From contig JAKSCF010000765.1 of NCBI GenBank assembly GCA_022360735.1, positions 1-7,194 on the forward strand: a stretch of DNA of 7,194 bases, written 5' to 3'. The position numbers were made by a program, and so were the translations under genes. Source of the stretch: Clostridia bacterium (lineage in GTDB: Bacteria > Bacillota_A > Clostridia > Peptostreptococcales > JAAYPU01). Shown piece after piece: positions 6,925-7,194 of this stretch (positions are counted from its first letter, which is position 1; the number at the start of each line of letters is the position of its first letter). A model generated the notes under the pieces. It did not search any database and was not told the origin of the DNA. It saw only the letters and a program-made list of their open reading frames with translations.

Positions 6925-6960
6925 TGAACTGATTCATGAATGCATTCACGAATCAGTTCA
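6925..6960. promoter_or_regulatory. 36-bp near-perfect palindromic operator for the TetR regulator
   Basis: The arms TGAACTGATTC (6925-6935) and GAATCAGTTCA (6950-6960) flank the core TGAATGCATTCA (6937-6948). Of 18 base pairs of symmetry, only 6936/6949 mismatches. The site begins one base after the -10 hexamer and covers the predicted start of transcription, so a bound protein would block the promoter. Known case for comparison: QacR, a TetR-family efflux repressor, binds a 36-bp inverted repeat as two dimers at a similar place. The repressor is presumably the divergent tetR product. Confidence 0.8.
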
Positions 6961-6968
6961 AGTTTGTT

Positions 6969-6976
6969 GGGAGAGG
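6969..6976 (+). promoter_or_regulatory. Ribosome binding site of the RND gene
   Basis: GGGAGAGG ends five bases before ATG 6982 and fixes the start. Confidence 0.7.
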
Positions 6977-6981
6977 CAAAT

Positions 6982-7194
6982 ATGCAAAAAAATGAAATTA
7001 CAACACTGAATGCTTTAGGCAAAATCTCATCGGTATTTGTTAAAAGAAGCAAAATTGTTATTCTATTATTATTGATCACTTTATTGATGGGTTATAATGC
7101 CATTACTACAATGCCAAGAGAGTTTATGCCAAAAGTCACAATACCCACACTTACCATTTCGACCATTTATCCAGGTGCAGCAGCAGAGGAAGTA
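6982..7194 (+). CDS. RND efflux transporter permease, N-terminal fragment (cut by window end)
   Basis: Only the first 71 codons are inside the window and the frame is open at the edge. Residues about 24-42 form the first membrane helix after a basic patch (VKRSK, 20-24). The following TMPREFMPKVTIPTLTI (43-59) and YPGAAAEEV (63-71) match the conserved start of the porter domain in AcrB/HAE-type permeases (PRE-hPxh, then YPGAsPEEV). These proteins export drugs, lipids or other small molecules using the proton gradient; the substrate cannot be told here. No membrane-fusion protein gene precedes it, so the permease is the first gene of its transcript. Its promoter is overlaid by the palindromic operator, suggesting induction when the TetR repressor is released. 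The full protein is probably about 1,000 residues, judged from the family. Confidence 0.9.
   Translation, partial: MQKNEITTLNALGKISSVFVKRSKIVILLLLITLLMGYNAITTMPREFMPKVTIPTLTISTIYPGAAAEEV

Noticed and set aside
1..7194. Mobile element, CRISPR array, tRNA or riboswitch
   Set aside because: I saw no transposase or integrase motifs, no regularly spaced direct repeats, no cloverleaf-like sequence and no long structured leader.

Overview
The window is AT-rich, uses GGAGG-type ribosome binding sites, and carries families typical of anaerobic low-GC Gram-positives (a DUF2935 protein, a Clostridia-type sensor kinase, selenium-dependent tRNA modification, an RND pump with a TetR repressor). It most likely comes from a member of the Clostridia; the genus cannot be told from the sequence. 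There are six protein genes and no rRNA, tRNA, CRISPR array or recognisable insertion sequence.

Layout. 1-143: non-coding, with one small inverted repeat. 144-1061 (minus): DUF2935 protein, a two-repeat ferritin-like helical bundle. 1062-1274: divergent intergenic region. 1275-2588 (plus): membrane-anchored PAS histidine kinase whose native sequence stops at about 2390, where it runs into the antisense of the next gene. 2391-3506 (minus): complete mnmH/selU, tRNA 2-selenouridine synthase. 3507-3636: divergent promoter region. 3637-6117 (plus): an 826-residue protein with the order TM - sCache - TM - PAS - PAS - DUF294 nucleotidyltransferase - DUF294 C-terminal domain. 6131-6751 (minus): TetR regulator, convergent with it and only 13 bases away. 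6752-6981: divergent control region with a strong promoter, a 36-bp near-perfect palindrome and a shorter matching palindrome. 6982-end (plus): start of an RND efflux permease, cut by the window edge.

How the genes may work together. The tetR/RND pair forms a clear module: the 36-bp palindrome lies over the predicted start of RND transcription, and a related 12-bp palindrome lies in the tetR leader. This suggests the repressor controls both the pump and itself. The Cache-PAS-PAS-DUF294 protein looks like a self-contained one-protein sensor in which an extracellular ligand domain is joined to a nucleotidyltransferase-fold output; it is the most novel item here. The histidine kinase has no response regulator in view and lacks the end of its ATPase domain. 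mnmH has no selD beside it. These last genes look like an assortment of single units rather than an operon, and the kinase/mnmH border looks like a rearrangement scar.
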